Shown here: one piece after another, positions 19,690-21,368 of the stretch | How the letters are laid out: the number at the start of each line of letters is the position of its first letter | Position numbering within the stretch: position 1 is the stretch's first letter | Assembly: GCA_025201705.1 (NCBI GenBank) | Contig: MU617155.1 | Span: 1 to 21,368, forward strand | Direction of reading: 5' to 3' | DNA from: Dissophora ornata | Lineage: Eukaryota; Mortierellomycota; Mortierellomycetes; Mortierellales; Mortierellaceae | Length of the DNA stretch: 21,368 nucleotides | Program-made: the position numbers and the translations under genes | The notes under the pieces: model-generated | What the model was told of the DNA's origin: nothing | Databases searched by the model: none | What the model saw: the letters and a program-made list of their open reading frames with translations, nothing else

Positions 19690-21121
19690 TGTGATGTATA
19701 GACGTGTGTGGAGGGGTGGAGGTTTGTGTTTGTAGTGGTAGGTAAAAGAACCGTTAACAGGGATCTTTCTTAGGGATAGGTCTGGTGCGAAGGGGAACTG
19801 CGAAGAGAAAAAGAAAAAGGCGCAAAAGGCGGGGATGGGGACCTTTTTATATGCGACGGGGCTTGGGTGGATTGACTGCTTTTTGTTGGAATGGGGATCT
19901 GATTGCAAAAAAAGATGATTAAATTGCTCGATGCTGTGGCCAATCATCATGTGGGGCTGCAACCGACGTATCAACGTGTGCTCCATGCCAGATCACACCA
20001 TTTTTCTCACACAGACGAGCAGGGAAGTACATGCAGACTACAAGTAACAGCCCAATGCAGATTCACACTCCTGTTACCACTGAAAGTAAGCCTGCCTCCC
20101 CATCCGTTCAGAGGCAACTACGCCGAACCGCCCTTTTCTTCTCCTGTTAGCACGTAAATTGGACACAGAACGTGGCAAGCACCGCGCTGTCGAAGCAACA
20201 TATTTTTTTTTTCTAGAATACACCACTCGTAGCACTGTGTAAAGTGACATGTGCTTGTGTCTGCCCTCGTTCAATTCGATCCATCGCCCCTCTCTGGCGG
20301 CCGAGCGCCGTGGGATGCACGAACAGGATGCATTTGAATACAGGATAAAAAGTCGCGCATGCTGAACCGCCATACGAGAAATCATAATATAGCGCATAAA
20401 ACAAAATCACTAGGGGGATCTCACTCATCAATGCCGCCATCCCCATTTACCCTTCCGCTTCCCTCTGATGGATGTGGCACACATTGTTACCGTGACGAGT
20501 ACTACTAGATTCCTCTTGCAAGCCAGCGCGGCTCCCTCGTGCCCTCTTCGAAATGTAGAGTTCGCGATGACTCCTCCAAACCTTTTATTTTTTATGGCGA
20601 CACAGAATAATCTCCGCCAACACAGAGACACATTCACAAATCCCATTGGACAGCTTGGACCGGGGTACAAGAATTATAAAAGATCGCAAGTACAGCAACC
20701 TACGGCGCAAGAGATGAATATGTTCGGCAGCGACTCTCATTATTGCCTAGTCACCGCGAGCAATCCGCACACCGCATAGCATAGCTATACACAGGAAACC
20801 AGGCAATTAGGCTGCGTGGGAGGTGTGGGATAACCCGTCTCCTCGGCGCTACCAAGCCCTGACAGTATCCATACATCGAGGTTTCATCCATCGCGCAAGA
20901 GATCTGCCTGTTCGTTTGTCCCACATTCGCGCAGTAACAAATAATTGCATCCGCCAAACGCACGCGAACGGTTGCAACAGGTGACTGGACTGTCGAATTG
21001 AACGTGCGTAAACGAGAGAGAGAGCGGCGCGAGTAACACGACTCTGCTCGCAAACGTTGACTCCCCCTTTTCCCTACTTCAAAATAATACTGTAATAACA
21101 CAGAAGCGTCGTTGATCACCA
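19690..21121. other. Divergent intergenic region between MET6 and the adaptin gene
   Basis: The left end holds the MET6 TATA box and leader; the right end is the leader of the plus-strand adaptin gene. The open frames inside (for example plus 20468-20779 and minus 21149-20751) overlap each other and show no recognisable motif, so I do not call a gene. A 5' non-coding exon of either gene cannot be excluded. Confidence 0.6.
19844..19851 (-). promoter_or_regulatory. MET6 TATA box
   Basis: Read on the minus strand, TATAAAAA lies about 155 bp upstream of the MET6 ATG. It is followed by a leader with pyrimidine-rich and CA-rich stretches, an arrangement common in strongly expressed fungal genes. 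No CACGTG (Cbf1-type methionine-regulation site) was seen in the flanking 1.4 kb. Confidence 0.6.
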
Positions 21122-21368
21122 ATGGACGTTGCGGAATTAGCCGAGGCATTCAAGGACCAGTCCGTGTTGCAATCCACGAACCATGCACAGTTGATCCAGC
21201 GTGTCCAGGAGCTCATGGGCCAGGGCATCGACGTCTCTTCCCTCTTTGCCACCATAGTCTCGGTGCGGTGTTACTTTTGCATCTGAAATAATAATAAATT
21301 ACCGCCCCCCTCAAAACGCGGTTTCTACATTCTAATTCGCGATGATATCCTTCTTCCTTTTTTTTTTT
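21122..21368 (+). CDS. Beta-type adaptin, probably AP-4 beta; first exon only (partial)
   Basis: The coding exon 21122-21262 gives 47 residues and ends at a probable donor GTGCGG (phase 0); read-through stops at 21284. The rest to 21368 looks like intron, with CTAAT near 21331 and a terminal pyrimidine tract, so the acceptor should lie just past the window. The protein end IQRVQELMGQGIDVSSLFATIV matches the N-terminal helix of beta-adaptins. The pattern IQRV...M.QG.D.S..F...V is closer to AP-4 beta than to AP-1/AP-2 beta, which read M.VGKDVS.LF.DVV. Beta-adaptins are large coat subunits that sort cargo at the trans-Golgi or endosomes. Forty-seven residues are too few to fix the complex. Confidence 0.6.

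Overview
The window looks like nuclear DNA of an early-diverging (zygomycete-type) fungus, most likely Mortierellomycotina-like. This is an inference from several observations. Protein genes carry many short GT-AG introns (76 to 145 nt), often with CTAAT-like branch sites. Third codon positions are GC-rich in the most conserved gene. Encoded proteins resemble fungal Tof1/Swi1, glucosidase II alpha and Met6. The right edge starts a beta-adaptin that looks closest to AP-4, a complex I recall as absent from most Dikarya. I see no rRNA, tRNA, CRISPR array or intact mobile element.

Layout from left to right: 1-3898 is a long stretch in which I cannot support a gene; it holds a perfect 25-bp tandem duplication, a small hairpin, a GA/G-rich imperfect repeat and the F-box gene promoter. 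3899-6790 (+) is an intronless F-box/leucine-rich-repeat gene. It converges, with 90 bp between stop codons, on a 16-exon gene for the replication-fork protection protein Tof1/Swi1/Timeless (12037-6881, -). Only 204 bp upstream of its start ends the 4-exon gene for the catalytic alpha subunit of ER glucosidase II (15456-12242, -). A gene-free 1.7 kb (15457-17148) holds that gene's promoter and the 3' flank of the next gene. Then comes the 3-exon gene for cobalamin-independent methionine synthase Met6 (19689-17149, -). About 1.4 kb of divergent promoter separates it from the first coding exon of the beta-adaptin-like gene, which starts at 21122 (+) and is cut by the window edge.

The genes do not form a pathway: they cover ubiquitin-ligase targeting, DNA replication checkpoint, N-glycoprotein quality control, methionine synthesis and vesicle coats. 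This is ordinary eukaryotic housekeeping gene order and I found no convincing novel multi-gene system. The points most worth a second look are inside the TOF1 gene: a stop-free intron of length 3n and three SUMO-interacting-like acidic motifs. The next are the acidic insert splitting the F-box protein's repeat array, the possible AP-4 beta gene, and a G-quadruplex motif in the template strand just past MET6. Exon boundaries were joined by hand from splice motifs, reading phase and remembered family similarity; no alignment was run.
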